From: Gymnothorax reevesii
Lineage: Eukaryota > Chordata > Actinopteri > Anguilliformes > Muraenidae
Direction: 5' to 3'
Length of the DNA: 64,000 nt
Assembly (NCBI GenBank): GCA_029721435.1
Contig: CM056573.1
Coordinates: 48,582,501-48,646,500, forward strand
Part shown: in pieces, positions 11,430 through 23,343 of the stretch
Position numbering within the stretch: the first letter of the stretch is position 1
How the letters are laid out: every line of letters begins with the position of its first letter
The notes under the pieces: generated by a model
What the model saw: only the letters and a program-made list of their open reading frames with translations
Databases searched by the model: none
Told to the model about the DNA's origin: nothing
Translations under genes and position numbers: made by a program

Positions 11430-12195
11430 TAGCATCCCCTCTTCTTTTTAACAGAGAGTGGAGGGATCTGGGCATTGAGAAGACAAGTTTCTTGAGTTCA
11501 GCTATTGGAATTTGATCCCACTCTTGTTTAATACAGGCTTCCAGCTGCTGGAGAGTTTTGGGTCTCTTTTGAAGGCTTTTCATTTAATTATGCGCCAGAT
11601 GTTCTCAATCATTGAAAGATCAGTACTGCAGGCAGACCAGTTCAGCACACGGACTCTTCTACTACAAGACATGCTGTTGGAATAGCTGCAGTATGTGGTT
11701 TTACATTGTCTTGCTGAAATACACAGGGCCTTCCCTGGAATAGATGTCTTCTGGATGGCAGCATATGTTGCTCTAAAACCTTAATATACCTTTCAGCATT
11801 CATGATGCTTTTTAAAACATGCAAGTGTCTCACACCATATGCACTAATGCATCCCCATACCATCAGCGATGCTGGCTTTGAACGGAATGCTGATAACAGG
11901 AGGGGTGGTCTTTCTCCTCTTTAGCCCGGAGGACACGACACCCATGATTTCCAGCAAGAATGTCAAATTTGGACTCGTCTGACCACAGGACACTTTCCCA
12001 CTTTTCCACTTTGCCATAGTCCATTTTAAATGAGCCTTGGCCCACAGAACAAAGTGGCACTTCTGGATCATGCTCAACAATGGCTTCCTTTTTGCATGAT
12101 AGAGTTTTAAATGGCATCTGTGGATGGCACGGTGGACTGTCTTTACAGACAGTGGTTTCTTGAAGTATTCCTGGGCCCATTTTGTAATCTGTCAT
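11430..12195 (-). pseudogene. Broken Tc1-like transposase
   Basis: Three minus-strand frames join the relic. 12195-11863 holds [14 protein letters not shown] (first catalytic Asp). 11863-11642 holds MVWGCISAYG and FQQDN (second Asp). About 11640-11430 holds the catalytic Glu in an IENIW motif. The N-terminal DNA-binding region is mostly missing and there are at least two frameshifts. The catalytic residues themselves survive, so decay is mainly by indels. Confidence 0.8.
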
Positions 12196-12300
12196 TTTGT
12201 AATTTTGTAATCACCTTGAATCTGCATTTGGTTCCTTGTTTGGGTGGTAATAGGGCAATTCCATTCTGGAAACTTTTGGTTTCAAATTCTCTCATTTTAG

Positions 12301-14087
12301 ACTAGCGTTACTAAAATGCTACTGTCTTCCCAAAATCACATTAATTAGTTTTCACATAATTAGCCTAAAAAGTATTGACCCGAACGACAGATTGTCTGTC
12401 GTACGGGACATGTTTAGTACGACAGATCATTGGTACGGTCCTTTACAGAACAGCTTCAACCAAATCTCAAGGCAGTTACTTCTCAGTTGGTTAGTTCTGC
12501 CTGAAAAACAATAGGTGTCTCTTTAATTCCTCACCTCTGAGACAATTGAGGGCATTAGTGAATGGAAAATTCACGAAGCCAAGTAAGCCAAGTGACTGTT
12601 TCAAGGGTATGCTAGTGGCTGTTGAGAGTTTCTAAATGGTATCAGTCACCAATTCAGAGGTAAGTAAAACATTGAAAATGTCTTGAAATTAAAGGATTTG
12701 TTAAAGATATTTGTGAAAGTAACATCTGCCATGTCTGTGCCCGAGTATGGATTATTTTAATCAAAATTCTGATACAGGTAGCAGTATGCACCTAGGTGGT
12801 TTTTAAAAACCAATTTTTCTAACAATCAGGCAGAGGGTGACACATGATTTTTGTTGGTGAAAGATTGTTGGTTCAATAGCAAAACTGCAAATTTTTAGGT
12901 GCCAATACCCTTTGATTTCTTTTTTAGAGGTACCAGAAGGGCTAAGGATCCAGAAATGAGAAATTAATGCTAAAAAAAAAAAATCAGTTTTCAAATGCAA
13001 TTATATCATTGCACTGATAACAGCCCACATTCATTTTCACATACATCAATCTATTGTGAGTAGGGCTCACATACATCTGAAAATGTTTGTGGGCTGTCAA
13101 GGGTGCATCCTACAGGGGGCGTTGCAGGATGCCACTTTTGGTAATTTCAGCTGTAATATCAGGGGCATTTCCAGACTGTGCCCTCAACAGCCCAAGACGG
13201 TTTATTCATAATTTGATACCATGGGACGTCCTTTACGTAATGAACACAAATTTAGGATGCAACAATATAGGTGGCGCTTCAGTCAGGGAAAATGTTAAAT
13301 TTGGCATTTTGGGATGGAAAAGTTCTCCATATGGGGGCCACCAAGCCAATGATGACATGGAGATTTAAAAAAAATTTTGAAGTATGTATTACGATTGGGC
13401 ATTATAAGTGGAAAACTTATTGTAATATATTACTAAACTGTAAAAATGTAAATAATTATGTATATATGTATAATATATTGAAATAAATACATTGAAACTA
13501 ATTAATACTATTGTTGTCATTCCGTGACAATTTGCCTCTTGTAATTCCGTGACATTGACTTTTTGAACTTTCTTGCCCATAAAGCAGGGTTAAAATCAAT
13601 ATTTGTTTCTATAACTTACAGTATTAATACAAAACACCTTAAATATGAACATATTGAAGTTTCATAACTTAACTATGATAGGAACATCACTTTCTGGATA
13701 GTTAAACACAACATTGAAAAAACCACGTCAATTTTGTGTAATTCCGTGACGGAGTAGTTTTTGCTTGTTTCTTTTATGAAAATTTCTAAAAAATAAATAT
13801 TTTCACTTAATAATATTAAAGAACAAGTTAATACCTTCAATTTGACATATCATACTTGGTTTTATCTTATTTAGTTGTAGAGTTACAACCCAAAATGTAA
13901 TGGGACTGTAATTCCGTGACAGCTTGGCAGCCCCCACATGCCCCCATATATGTCTACTCACTGTGATGATGAGATTCGTCTGCCAAATTTCTTTGTTTAA
14001 CCAGAGAGATCCTCTTGCCGCTATATGTGTCAGAACAAAGAGTCGAATAGTTAAGATGTCACGTGATATTCCACTTCCGAGCTTGAG
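12301..14087. other. Intergenic, small palindromes and an iterated motif only
   Basis: A CpG-bearing palindrome, ACGACAGA/TCTGTCGT, is at 12384-12402. A hairpin with about 20 bp arms, each around AGCCCACA or TGTGGGCT, is at 13018-13099. The word ATTCCGTGACA or ATTCCGTGACG recurs four times between 13518 and 13921 (separate entry). No gene was recognised. Confidence 0.5.
13508..13925. repeat. Four spaced copies of an ATTCCGTGAC motif
   Basis: The motif occurs at about 13518, 13543, 13739 and 13910, always on the plus strand, three times inside GTAATTCCGTGAC. The intervening DNA is A/T-rich and not itself repeated. It may be a decayed short-period repeat or the subterminal part of a DNA transposon. 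Confidence 0.6.
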
Positions 14088-14272
14088 TATGGTTGCTTTC
14101 ACATTTGGTACGAGTATGGATGAACCTTGCCCAAGTCCACCTCTTCCAAGCGGCCTCACATGCCGTGCCTGAGCACGGTACATTTGTGTTCACACTTAGC
14201 AAATAAACCGGACTTACGGGTCAGGTGTACTCGGATCCGTGCCCGAGTCCCTAGTGTGAAAGCACCCTGAGG
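14088..14272. mobile_element. Short non-autonomous DNA element (hAT-like MITE)
   Basis: The left end GGTTGCTTTCACATTTGG (14093) pairs with the reverse complement of the right end CTAGTGTGAAAGCACCCT. The TGCTTTCACAC core is a common fish MITE terminus. There is no coding capacity. The class assignment is tentative. Confidence 0.5.
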
Positions 14273-15375
14273 CTACGTGATGTTAAGATTCAACAGGGTA
14301 GGCAGTAATCATGCCTGGGTCTGTCTTGTGAAATTGAACCCAAATGTCAATTAAATTATGGGAGTTCAGATGCTTAAAACTGTTATATCTGTTTGAACTC
14401 TTCAGTTCCAGAAAAAACTTTTTTCATCCGGAGTGTAGAGAAAGATAACTTTCAATTAAATTGTAAAAAGATCGGTTCTCAGGCACAAAACAATTTGTTA
14501 TAATTTTGCAAACCTCTCTTTAATAATTACCTCATAACATTACATTATGATTGGCTTTTTCACCAACGACCAATAAATCCACACTCACTTTCAAGGCAAA
14601 ACACTGTAAGTCCCTCTGCAGTGTGTTCTGAAAATACACTGATGAAATACCACTGGAATTGGATCTTTGTCTACTTTTCCACATCTATCATGTTTTTTCT
14701 CTATGCCCCTGTGCCACTGAATTACCAAATACCACGTTGTAATTGTTAAAGTAAATACACACAACAATTTATTTACTATGTAGTACAATGCAGTTTCGAA
14801 TATGGACAACTTACATTGATTTTCACAATGCCACGCAAAAAATTGGTCCCACAATGTAGCTAACTAGCTAGCTTTTTCATGGACTTTCCCCAACTCAAAC
14901 GACTTCTAGCTTCATCTCTCTCTGAAACCAGGTCCCAACTCCAGGCAGAAGAAGGTAGGCTATGCTGTTTGTTGTAATTTATGGAAACGCTCTCAAGCAA
15001 ACAGGCCCAATAAGATGGCGGGGCGGGGGGGGGGGGGGGGGCAAGTATGGCATTAGGTTACTTGAAATGGTTTTTTTAAAAGTATCATTCATTCTTGAAT
15101 GATGTGGGACACGGCTCTTAAAATCGATACTGTCCCCATTTTATCAGGACATCTGGTCACCCTATACGGTACTGTACTGCCCTGATAATACTTCAAGTTA
15201 ATTACTGAGTAATAATTATTCAAATATTGAGGCTTGTTAACTAAGACATATTCCATGTTTGAAAAGGGAAAAAAATAATTACCTTGCCATTCACAAATGG
15301 TTTGAACACGTGATTCCACTGCTGAGACAATATCTCTCCTATAAAAGCACATTCACTATCATCATCTTTCTTCGT
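14273..15375. other. Intergenic, no gene recognised
   Basis: Only a G-rich run (15019-15041, one C inside) and A/T-rich sequence were seen. Confidence 0.5.
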
Positions 15376-16495
15376 TTATCTCGTATGTTTCATCGTGCTG
15401 CTGTGAAAAAAATCCTTGGGGCTTAATAATAAATATGGTCTTTGATTACCCCAGCAAAAAGACCTCAGCAGCGGATCCTTTATGTCCTGTAAGTTGTGAG
15501 GCGGGGCCTCCATGGATCGGACATGTTTGTCCAGCACGTCACACAGACGCTCAAATGGATTGAGATCTGGGGAATTTGGAGGCCAAGTCAACACCTTGAA
15601 CTCATTGTTGTGTTCCTCACGCCATTCCTGAAATCATTTTTTTGCAGTGTGCCAGGGTGCATTGTCCTGCTGAAAGAGGCCACTGCCACTAGGGAATAAC
15701 ATTTTCATAAAGGGGTGTTCTTGCTCTGCAGTCTGCAACAGTGTTTATGTAAGTGGTATGTGCCAAAGTAACATCCAAGTGAATGGCAGGACTTAAAGTT
15801 TCCCTCCTGAACATTGCCCAAAGCATCACACCATATCTGCTGGGTTGCATTATTCCCATGGTGCATCCTGGTGCTATAAGCAACGTGCATACACCCAGCC
15901 ATCCACATGATGTAAAAGAAAATGTAGTTCATCAGACCAGGCCACCTTCTTCCACTGCTTTGTGGTGCATTTCTGATGCTCACATGCCCTTATTAGGTAG
16001 TTTCGGTGGTGTACAGAGGCCAGCATGGGCACCTTGACGGGTCTGCAGTGACGGAGCCCCATATGCAACACACTGCGATGGACTGTGTGTTCTGACACCA
16101 TTCTGTCAGAACCAGAACTTTTTCAGCAATTTGAGCTACAGTACCTCTTCTGTTGGATTTGACCACACAGGCCAGCCTTTGCTCCCCATGAGCATCAGTG
16201 AGCCTTTGCTGCCCATGACCCCGTTGCCAGTTCACCGGTTTCCCTTCTGCGGACCACTCTTGCTTGGTATTGACCACTGCATACCGGGAAAAACCCACAA
16301 GCGCACCAGTTTTAGAGATGCTCCGACCCAATCATCTAGCCATCACAATTTGGCCATTGTCGAAGTCCCTCACATTCTTACTCTTGTCCATTTTTCCTGC
16401 TTCAAACACATCACAACACAACACACACAAAGACAAAATGTTCCCTCGGTGCCGAATATATCCCACCCACTGACAGGTGCCATTGTATCAAGATA
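15376..16495 (-). pseudogene. Frameshifted Tc1-like transposon, minus orientation
   Basis: Reading right to left, a 5' leader at 16495-16430 gives way to the helix-turn-helix part (ISKTGALVGFSRYAVV, 16331 leftward). Then come the first catalytic Asp in KKVAWSDELHF (about 15935), LWAMFRRETL (about 15815), the second Asp in FQQDN (about 15670) and the Glu region WPPNSPDLNPFE (about 15590-15550). All three catalytic residues can be read, but the parts lie in different frames, so several indels have killed it. The leader matches that of the plus-strand copy at about 49990-51650, so the two are one family. The 3' terminus is truncated at about 15380. Confidence 0.85.
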
Positions 16496-16539
16496 ATCAA
16501 TGTTATTCAATGTGTTGGGACAGAAGACTGAAAACAATA

Positions 16540-17310
16540 TGCCTTGAAAACATAAAATGCATAAAACAAATGGACAACAAATGGGCAGAAACAGGAGTCA
16601 GTGTTTGCGACAGAGCTGTAAGAAATTGGCTGAATGAAATGGATTTACTTTTGTACATACAGAAAGGCCAATTGAAAACCAGCACTAACACCATAACAGA
16701 AAACCTTAAGGTTACATTGGACTAAAGAGAAGTGATCATGGAGTGTGGATGATTGGATGAAAGTGATATTCAGTGATAAATCACAAATCCGCATTGACTA
16801 AGGTAATGATGCTGGAACTTTGTTCTGGTGTCTCTCCAATGAAACATATAAAGATGACTGCTTGAAAATAATAAAAGAAAACAAGAAAATATCCTCTTTC
16901 ACTATTGATATGAGGTTGCATGTCAGGTGTAAGAAATGGACAGATGGCAATCATTACCTCAAGAGTCAATGGTGTACATTACCATTTTCTGATTCCATCA
17001 GAAGAAAATACGTTTGGTGATGGTGAGGTAATTTTTCAGAATGACAATACCTCTTGCCAAAGAGCAAAGAGAATAAAAATTTTCTTCTCAAAAGGCGTAT
17101 CAACTTCAGTTGGAAATGTATATAAGGGGGGAAAAAAAGGTCTATAACAAGATCCCATCCAACGAAGCCGTTTTGTATCAGCCACGATTGCTTGATGGAG
17201 AATATTGTTTTTCACTGGTGAAGTCCATGCCTCAAAGAATTCAGCCATCATAAAAGCCAGAGGAGGAGCGACAAAATACAATTTAATTTTTTTTTTTTTT
17301 TGGCGATTCA
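16540..17310 (+). pseudogene. Degenerate Tc1/mariner transposase, second family
   Basis: The plus-strand fragments include GVSVCDRAVRNWLNEMD (helix-turn-helix, about 16593), then VIFSDKSQIRID (first Asp, about 16765). FWCLSNETYKDDCL and FQNDNTSCQRAK (second Asp, about 17035) follow. Several stops and frame changes intervene and the Glu region is not recognisable. The family differs from the adjacent minus-strand Tc1, with which it lies back to back. Confidence 0.7.
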
Positions 17311-17639
17311 ATCATTTTTTCCTCAAAATTGAGTGAATCCATATTTTTTCCTCTACTTGCTCATTAAAAATATGGCATTAATTTAAATAATTTTGACTTA
17401 TTTGTTTGACGTGTGTTTCTTTCTTTCATGAGGCCCGAATGTTATGCTAATAAACCAAATTGTTTTATATCATGTGCGATTTCTTTATTTGCTATGAAGT
17501 GAAAAAAAGGCCAGACAGACATCCGCCAAGTGTGGCGATTCCATCATTTCGCCAAGGGAAGTATCTGATGAAAACCGTTGCCTGCGTTGATTCTATACGA
17601 AAAGCATTCCGTTATCTGCTGAACAGCGACACTACTTTC
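17311..17639. other. Upstream flank of skap2, nothing recognised
   Basis: A/T-rich sequence with no repeat or gene that I can name. Confidence 0.4.
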
Positions 17640-17910
17640 GATCAAAGTTGCGAATGAGCCTGGACAGGCGCTGTTGTTCGAGAGGGGTGACAAAAGGCAA
17701 CTTGCATATTTTTTAATTAAAGTTTGCAAAGTGATTTTAGACAGAGAAAAGCCATTTCGAGCAATCACTGCTTATCACGTCCATTCCGAAAGGAGTCCAT
17801 TTGGCCACCTTAATCAAATAGTTTTGTAGGCTTCCGTATAAGCCAGTACTTGACTTCCGCGTAACGCTGGATGATTACAACTGGAGCAGCGCGTACAAGT
17901 GGTCGCCACC
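17640..17910 (+). promoter_or_regulatory. skap2: Probable skap2 promoter and 5' UTR
   Basis: Inferred from its position directly before the skap2 start codon. A TGA at 17872-17874 is in frame with the ATG, 13 codons upstream, so the protein does not extend leftward. An ETS-type site (ACTTCCGC, the reverse of GCGGAAGT) sits at about 17852-17860, which would suit a gene expressed in blood cells. No TATA box at a sensible distance and no strong CpG island are seen. The start of transcription cannot be placed. Confidence 0.4.
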
Positions 17911-17950
17911 ATGCAGCAGATTCCTGAAGATATAACTGCTCTAATTTCAG
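17911..17950 (+). CDS. skap2: skap2 exon 1 (start codon, residues 1-13)
   Basis: The ATG at 17911 lies in a perfect Kozak context (GCCACCATG). It encodes MQQIPEDITALIS and ends one base into codon 14, directly before the donor GTAGCC. The segment aligns with the 'PLPEEIRNLL' start of human SKAP2; the longer serine/proline leader of the mammalian protein is absent. An in-frame TGA 13 codons upstream supports this start. It joins in phase to 23238 across a 5.3 kb intron filled mostly by a Harbinger-like element. Confidence 0.88.
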
Positions 17951-18876
17951 GTAGCCGATTAATAAACCATACATGTTTAAGTTTTGCATTGGGCACTAAA
18001 CACTGCGCATAGTACACAGCGTTTATTTGTGTATTTCAGCGGCGTCATTCTTGCCTGAAGCTTATCGTTGAAAGAGGAAGTATTAACCCTTTGAATAGTT
18101 GGTTATTCAGAATTTTCTTTTGTTAAAAATTCTTGGCCAACATTCAACAACTTACTACTCCATCGCTATCAATCCGTAGTTCATAATTTGAGTGTTCAAT
18201 CAAGAACTTTCTAATCAGGTTTTTGATCTTAGACCATAAATGGTTAATTCGGTCGTTGGCATAGACTGGTGCGAAACGCCATTCTCCCATATAAACCCCC
18301 GAAAAATAAGCTCACCTTGTTTCTGGGATTCAAAGTCGGATGTTCAGATATTGACAAGGACACGAAATGGGGTAACAGTTTAAAAATGAATGTTACTGAT
18401 ATTTGGTGATGTTCATAATTTTTTGTCGCCAAGTTTTAATTATAGGCTACTTGTCCTAATGCAAGCTGCCAGGCCTGTTTATTCCCACTCACCGTTAGTT
18501 TTTATTTTCGAAATCTTTCAGAATAAGGCATTCAGTTGCCTCGACTTACTGCAGAATGAAAGCTGTTATCACTTTCACGATTTTTAGTTTTCTTACTTGC
18601 CCACAGTTAGTTTACCAGCCGTTGACATATGTCTTTGAAGCTGGACCTATATCTGCTGTCAGGTGACCAAAGAAGACCCTGCAGGCAGACTGACTTTTTG
18701 GACCATTTTTGCTTATAGTAAATCCACTCTTTCATAATGGTGATATGCTGGGTAAAACCATTGCACAATAGTCTTGGTGCTGTTGTGGATTAGATTTTTT
18801 AATATCTTTTTGTGAACTCTCCGTGTGAATTTTGTATAATAAGTTTACAGCACACTTGGTCCCAAGGAGCAGACCA

Positions 18877-21800
18877 GGAGCCTGTACCATAAAGCTGGAT
18901 TTCGGCTTAGCGAGGTAACTTCAGGGTTAACCCTGGGTTTTCTGTACCAGAAGTTGGTTTACTTTTTATTGGGGTACGTTGCCATGGTAACATACACTGA
19001 ACACCTAACCTGCTCTGGAGCATGGATGTATTCTAAGAATTGAATACTAAGAGGGCTAAAATGCACGCCGACAGGGGCTTAGCGGTCAAGCTGATATTGC
19101 AAGTCATATGATGCCATGGGGGCAAAAATAATTTTTCCATGGGGAACAATTGAAAAAGACACTTGAAAAAATCCGTGAATACATTTTTTTGACTACCGCA
19201 AATGATCAATGTATAATATGTTGAATTTTCTCTTTTAAATCATTGGGGCCTTATTCCACGAGAGCAACAAAAGTTTTTATTTTAATTCAGGCTTCGCAAG
19301 CACCAAGCGGACCTTTACTCTAAGCGCGTTCTCGTAAGCAGTGCAGTAGCTGCGGTTCTTTGTTTGTTGCAGTGGTGAAGAGATTCTGTGCTGTCGGCTT
19401 TCGTTATTACCAAGTCGGTAAAGTGAGCTGGTGTAACGACACTAATGTTTTCAGTTATTGTATTTCATGAATGGCTTTGTCATGTAGCGGCTCGACTTCT
19501 TCACCTATCTTTTATGTAACATTACAGGATAAACAGTAACTTAGGTTGGATAATGAGCTTGTATTCGGTAATTATTGAATGTGACATCCTGTAATCATGC
19601 ATATAGCTAACGCTTGCTTTGCTTTTTCGTATTAAAATGTTCAAGATGCATCTTAGCTGAGTTGTTTATTTCCATTACTTTGAATATCTTACACTGATTC
19701 ACGCTACTGTATTTTGCTGCTTCATGTATTATATGCTGGCTAATTAGCATTGACTACGTCCATATATGCACTTTCGGCATGGTATAAATTCCGCCCAAAA
19801 ACTGCACAGCTAATCGTTTATTTTCCATTGCATGGTAATTCTTAATTATTAAAACAATAGCAGATGTGCATACATGATGTCCTGACTTTTCAGTAACTTT
19901 TAAGACAAAATATGAAGTTTCTGTTATTTTATACATGCACCAAACCTGCATGACAGCACTGCACAAACACAGTATTTGTTGTCCAGCCTTTGATGTGAAT
20001 GACACACTGTTAGTGAGGGGCATCAGTGTATGGGGGTGATGCTGCGGAGATTCGCTGATGCAGCTGAATTCCATCTGTGCAGAGAAAATATAAGGGTCCC
20101 AGAAGAAAGAAACTGATGAGAACCAAACAGAGATCGACTTTATGTATATTTTATAACTGGGCTGCTGATCATGTGAAGACTTAGGAATTTGCTTAAAGAT
20201 GGATATTTTGAACATTTGAAACAGGTTTGAAACCTTTGAAATGACCACTGTTTCGAAATGTTCCGAATTGTTTCGAAACCAGATTTATTTCAGTAGTGCA
20301 CAGCCTAGTGGCAAGAACTTTTACTGCAACTATTAAAATGTTTTGAAGTGAAACAAAACACATGATCATTGCCGGGCGGAGCAGGAAAAACGTCAGTAGT
20401 CACGTGACAAAAGTTTTGAATCAGTCGTAAACCCGTGTCAAACCCGGAAGAATCGAACGTGCTCGAAACCATTCGAATCTGCATGTCGAAATTGCCATCT
20501 CTAAATTTTCTAATGCTGTATAAGGGGAAAGAAAATAATTCCGTATTCAAACTCCACTAATATTGAATAAAATCAGCCCTTTTTTGGGTTACCTTAATGT
20601 TTGAGTACCCAGAAAAAACATTGGGGTTTTTAAAACCCAAGCGTGAATTAAGACAAGAAAATTTAAAGTTTAATTTCTTGTGCTGATAAACGTGGTAATA
20701 GCATATAACGGCAGTAGCTATGTTACGGATGATGCACCGGGTTGCAAGAGTATGCGGACCATATGCATTTGTGATATTAAATGTTAAAATGAAATTCTAA
20801 TCTGTGTGTGCACCCTTCGAGTCAGCTGGGATAGGCTCCAGTTCCAGGTGTAAAGAAAGGACTTAATGAGCTTTGAGCATTCGTACACTAAAAGTAATTT
20901 CGCTTGTCAGAATTGGCTAAATACTTGGATCAACGTTACCTACTATAAAACTTCTCAGCTCATGAAGCATGAGCAGCGCTCTGTGCGGTTGAATTATCGT
21001 CTTGAATCCAGAAAGAATAGAGGAGGCTGCAAGCTAACAAGCTCGAAACGTTTCACTTTCTACGAATACATTTTGCTTACATACACTATGGAAAATGAGA
21101 TTGAACTGTCATCTTATACAGTAGCAAGTCAACTATTTTGCTAACATTGTTTGCGATAGTGAATAATTTTATTTCCCTAGTAAATAAAAATAGTTAATCT
21201 ACATTTTGTATCCCTATTAGGTATATAAATTGTTTTTCCAAACTATATTTCAGCCGAGTGCAATGTTTGCCCGTTCAGTACAGAGCTGTTGCATGGGTTT
21301 TGCAGTAGATATAGTTAGCTAGATTTCTGGGGAACATAGGTCGTGAACAGGCTTCCTATATGGGAGTGCTTTGGGCATGGACTGTTGTCATGGATACCTC
21401 AGGCGGCAGCGCATTCATGAGCCCCACACTACACATGTCTGAACGAAACGTCACACAGCATGTCCGCGTGACTCTGGAAATAAGGCCCCATGTCGGCGTG
21501 CTACGCCACTTAGCAATTTCCACTGAAATGAATGGAATGGTGGCCATTTTTGGTTCAGTATTCAGTTCTTATAATACTTCCATGCTCTGGATCAGGTTAA
21601 ACTCAGTGTAAGAGCTCATCAGGTATAAAAGCCCCACCTACTGACCAGTCAATTCTCTTGGAAAATTGCCTGCCCATTTGATGAGAACCCAGTGGGTCTA
21701 GGTGCACTACTTGAGCGAAGAGCACTGGGGTTGCATCTGAAGTGATAAGGCCAAAGTCACATGCCATAATGACAAATTTCATAAACACACATTGTTGGAA

Positions 21801-22242
21801 CACAAAATGTTACTATAGTCAGATCTACTCGTACCGTCATGGTGGGGAAGTAACATTATAATCTCACTAATTTACACATTGACACAGTCGGCGATTTTTG
21901 CCAGCATTCCTTGCGGCTTTTCGCAGCTGCAACTGGGTTCCTTTTTGCCTGGATGGTGGATTTATATTCCTTGTATTTATTTAAGATTATTTTCTGCTCC
22001 TCCATCATAAATTATGCGGCTCGGGTGGATTTTTCCATTTCTGCGATTGGTCGTATGCAGCAAACACCACCCTTTTCATGTGAGCGTGCACAGATCTAGA
22101 TGGGAAAATCCTGGATTCAGTTAGCGAGTTGATAACCGGCTTCGTGGTACCGATAATCAGGAATGCGGATGTCTGGTTAGGTGAAGCCAGATAACTAAGA
22201 GAAACCCCGGGTTTGTTAATCCCGCTTTATGGTACAGGCCCC
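18877..22242. mobile_element. 3.4 kb Harbinger-like element in skap2 intron 1
   Basis: The ends are an inverted pair: GGAGCCTGTACCATAAAGC at 18877 and GCTTTATGGTACAGGCCCC ending at 22242. The subterminal words GGGTTAACCCTGGGTTTTC and a second TGTACCA follow the left end. A Myb/SANT-like relic on the minus strand (21884-22038) links it to Harbinger-type elements. No transposase was recognised in the 3.4 kb. The left about 130 bases have a relative at 32879-33020. Patches rich in TTTCGAAA/TTCGAA (20250-20480) may be a further nested element. Target duplication could not be settled because the flanks extend the palindrome. Confidence 0.7.
21884..22038 (-). pseudogene. Myb/SANT-like DNA-binding relic
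   Basis: An ATG at 22038 opens MEKSTRAA, then a stop, then MMEEQKIILNKYKEYKS, and later AAAKSRKECWQK. After this a one-base deletion in an A-run breaks the frame just before what reads as IADCVN. The pattern (acidic start, 'K-x-x-CW-x-x-IA-x-x-VN') matches the Myb-like accessory protein of Harbinger elements. It is a different subfamily from those at 10.8 kb and 28.1 kb. Confidence 0.65.
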
Positions 22243-22915
22243 TGGTGAGCTATTGCCACGGTGCAGCATTCGTCCGTCCATCAGTCAATTTTTTTTTAAA
22301 TGAAATTTTTTTCAAGTTCTACTGGGCCGATTTGGCTCATACTCGGGGCAAATGTTCATTTCTTACACCTGACCAAGTGTTGCTATTTTTTGGCTTGATT
22401 TGGAATTTAATATGTCCACCTTGGTCTCTGATTGGCTGACGCATTTTTTACTTCCCCAGTCCTGCTGGTCACATTGAGTTACAAAATTGGTTTATTTTGT
22501 ATCATAGCTCCAGAACTAAGTAAGATAGAGTTACAATTATATGGCTTTGTGTAGGTCTTCCTTATTACTTCAAACAACAAAATAGCCAATTTTGTTTATT
22601 TGTTTTATTTTGAGTGAAAACGGCAAAAAAACTGGTCAGTAACAGAGTTACAAATTTAACTCATTCTCTATGGAATAGTCGCGTTTGTAGGGAATACATT
22701 TCCCAATATATATATATATTTATATATATATATATATTTCACAATATAAAGTACTGAAGTTCAGGTGGCCCATGATTGCGATTGTCAACTGATTTCGTGT
22801 TTTCATCGGACTGCGAATGGTCATCCATGCCGCTGGCACCGGCTTACCGCAGGGTATGGTAGAATTTGCCGCGCCGTTGGCAGCGGCTTGCCGTAGGGAA
22901 TGAGTTAATATGTAA
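22243..22915. repeat. Intron 1 repeat-rich stretch with GTCCGTCC-type start
   Basis: It begins with words typical of fish Helentron-type repeats (GTGAGCTATTGCCACGGTGC, then TTCGTCCGTCCATCAG). It includes a TA-rich microsatellite at 22708-22737 and two spaced copies of a GC-rich word (GGCACCGGCTTACCG at 22834; GGCAGCGGCTTGCCG at 22880). No coding sequence was seen. Confidence 0.5.
22476..22583 (+). repeat. Direct repeat copy A flanking skap2 exon 2
   Basis: About 108 bp, roughly 90% alike by eye to 23632-23745 and in the same orientation. Both start GAGTTACAAAATTGG and end ACTTCAAACAACAAAAT. They lie 0.65 kb before and 0.3 kb after exon 2. Confidence 0.85.
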
Positions 22916-23237
22916 CTCTCAAGGCTGACTCTCTACTCCACATTTTCTTCTATTACAGTGACTTGACACCAAGTTAACTGAGCATTTAGAGCCGTAACTA
23001 ATGACTTGCAATTTAACATCATTTCACTACTTGCTGTAGATATGTTTGCATGTCATAAAGTAGACTAATCTTTATTACACTGCATAATTGAAAAGAATTG
23101 TTGCACTGTGAAACCAGGTGAGCGGTACAGGCCCATAAGTCTCTTGTTTATTTCTGCAATCATTATCTACCTTATGAATTTTAAGAATAGGCCATGTTTT
23201 ATTGTGCTATTTTTTTTAAACTGACTTTCGTTTTCAG

Positions 23238-23343
23238 ATTTGGAGTATTTTTTGTCTGATCGTCTGAAAGGAGAGAACTTGAGCAAGAAGGCAAAAGAAA
23301 AAAGAGACTTATTTCTCAAACGGATTAAAGAGGCCAAATTAAG
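23238..23343 (+). CDS. skap2: skap2 exon 2 (residues 14-48)
   Basis: The acceptor is TTTTCAG at 23231-23237 and the donor GTATGC follows 23343. It encodes DLEYFLSDRLKGEN, then LSKKAKEKRDLFLKRIKEAK, corresponding to the 'DVETFVADILKGENLSKKAKEKR' helix of human SKAP2. This helical segment mediates dimerisation in SKAP proteins. The exon is 106 nt and leaves two bases of codon 49. The exact KGENLSKKAKEKR match is the strongest single reason for calling skap2 rather than skap1. Confidence 0.95.

Larger units (their letters stand above)
9346..12300 (-). mobile_element. Tc1-like transposon, minus orientation, split by a Harbinger-like insert
   Basis: The left end reads TA then CAACCCCAATTC, a common fish Tc1 terminus. 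Matching Tc1 sequence resumes at 11261 after a 1.86 kb foreign element. A broken transposase reads right to left from about 12195 to 11430. No matching terminus was found on the right, so that end is lost or mutated. Confidence 0.78.

Noticed and set aside
1..17910. Possible hox gene or other host gene upstream of skap2
   Set aside because: Tetrapod synteny predicts HOXA1 on this side, but no homeobox motif (WFQNRR-type) or plausible host exon was found in any frame. If present it lies further left.
19754..20248. 164-codon minus-strand frame
   Set aside because: No domain, no family resemblance, A/T-driven composition, inside the intron 1 transposon; a chance frame.
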